64,000 nt of DNA from Rhyacichthys aspro (Eukaryota > Chordata > Actinopteri > Gobiiformes > Rhyacichthyidae). The DNA lies in assembly GCA_036850595.1 (NCBI GenBank), contig CM072156.1:3899441-3963440 (forward strand), written 5' to 3'. A program made the position numbers and the translations under genes. Every line of letters begins with the position of its first letter. Position 1 is the stretch's first letter. Shown here piece by piece: positions 63,401 to 64,000 of the stretch. The notes under the pieces are model-generated. The model was not told the DNA's origin. It did not search any database and saw only the letters and a list, made by a program, of their open reading frames with translations.

Positions 63401-64000
63401 GTCTCTTTAGCTTTGTTTCCACCTCACCTCAGGTTTCTCTGACAAAAAGCCTGATGCATGTCACCAGCAAAGTGCCACTTTGTGCTGGAGTCCTGGTGTG
63501 ATTATATGTATATAAGTATGAACAATTATATGTATTTATGTATAAGTTACTGTTCAGAATCATTCTCTTATAAACATAACCTTTTACTTTCTGTAAATGT
63601 GTGCATGCAATAAAGAAATGCAGTACACACAACACAGAACATTTTCAAAAGATAAAAAGGGCAACAGCCTCCAAAACCCAGCATTAAACACAGACATTTC
63701 CAGTGCAGTCCCAGAGATCTGCCTGAGGAGACTACACTTCTTCACTGCAGACTCTGACAGACATGCTGCCTCTAAATGTAAAGCCTTTAACTTGTACATT
63801 AATGTAAGTGAATGGGAAATACTGCTGCTTTTCTACAGTGCATAAATGGACGTAGGACTGCCCCCTCTGTCCTGCTCACAACTCCTCCAGTGTTTACTAT
63901 ATAAAATTAAAATAAAAGACCACAATGAAAAAAGCAATGTCTGTTATAAGGCTGACAGGGAGCCTACAGGTTTCAAATAGTTGGATATTGCACTATTTAT
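60420..64000 (-). other. egflam intron sequence reaching the window edge
   Basis: No further FN3 or signal-peptide exon was found on the minus strand. It contains the L2-like fragment at 60945-61140, a slightly GC-richer patch at 62080-62260 and otherwise AT-rich unique-looking sequence. Confidence 0.5.
60945..61140 (+). mobile_element. L2-like non-LTR retroelement 3' end
   Basis: CAGCCTGTCTGGGACTGGAT, TTTTTCCTCTGATCCTGATG, GGCTCTAAGGACAGCGGGTG, then TGTGAAGC, GGGCCATATAAAAACAATAA and AACTGAATTGAA. This ordered series is the familiar tail of an abundant fish L2-type repeat. Confidence 0.6.

Noticed and set aside
1..64000. CRISPR arrays, operons, phage or bacterial features
   Set aside because: Intron-exon structure and repeat content are vertebrate. 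The tandem arrays are minisatellites with no spacers.

Overview
The window is vertebrate nuclear DNA, most likely from a teleost fish. Genes are split into short exons with GT..AG introns. One gene is a melanopsin of the OPN4X type, a subtype kept in fish, amphibians and birds but lost in mammals. Introns and spacers carry Tc1/mariner-like, hAT-like and L2-like interspersed repeats of the kind common in fish. I read everything by eye; no database search was possible.

Three protein-coding genes were reconstructed exon by exon, all on the minus strand. In each, the split codons at every junction agree in phase. (1) opn4x, 8548-20950: nine coding exons, 558 residues, a complete seven-helix photopigment with the chromophore lysine. 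(2) A Reeler-domain protein, 29900-34261: five coding exons, 197 residues, with a signal peptide and a GPI-anchor-like tail. (3) egflam (pikachurin), 44251-60419: nineteen exons covering most of the protein, from part of a fibronectin III domain through three EGF and three laminin G domains to the stop. Its N-terminal exons lie beyond the right edge of the window.

Layout: 1-7470 is intergenic, with one unexplained exon-like open frame and a CRE/AACCACA cluster. 7470-21090 is opn4x with a candidate promoter. 21100-29850 is intergenic, with another exon-like block and a 62/42-bp higher-order tandem array. 29870-34261 is the Reeler gene. 34400-43300 is intergenic and repeat-rich. 43314-60419 is egflam. 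60420-64000 is egflam intron sequence with no recognisable exon.

Two of the three genes have retinal roles in vertebrates: melanopsin is a photopigment, and pikachurin is a photoreceptor ribbon-synapse matrix protein that binds dystroglycan. No shared function can be claimed from adjacency alone. The most striking non-genic structure is a 21-bp tandem repeat family found at five sites in both orientations, several of them next to hAT-like element ends. In addition, one ~400-500-bp dispersed element has a copy in an intron of each of the three genes.
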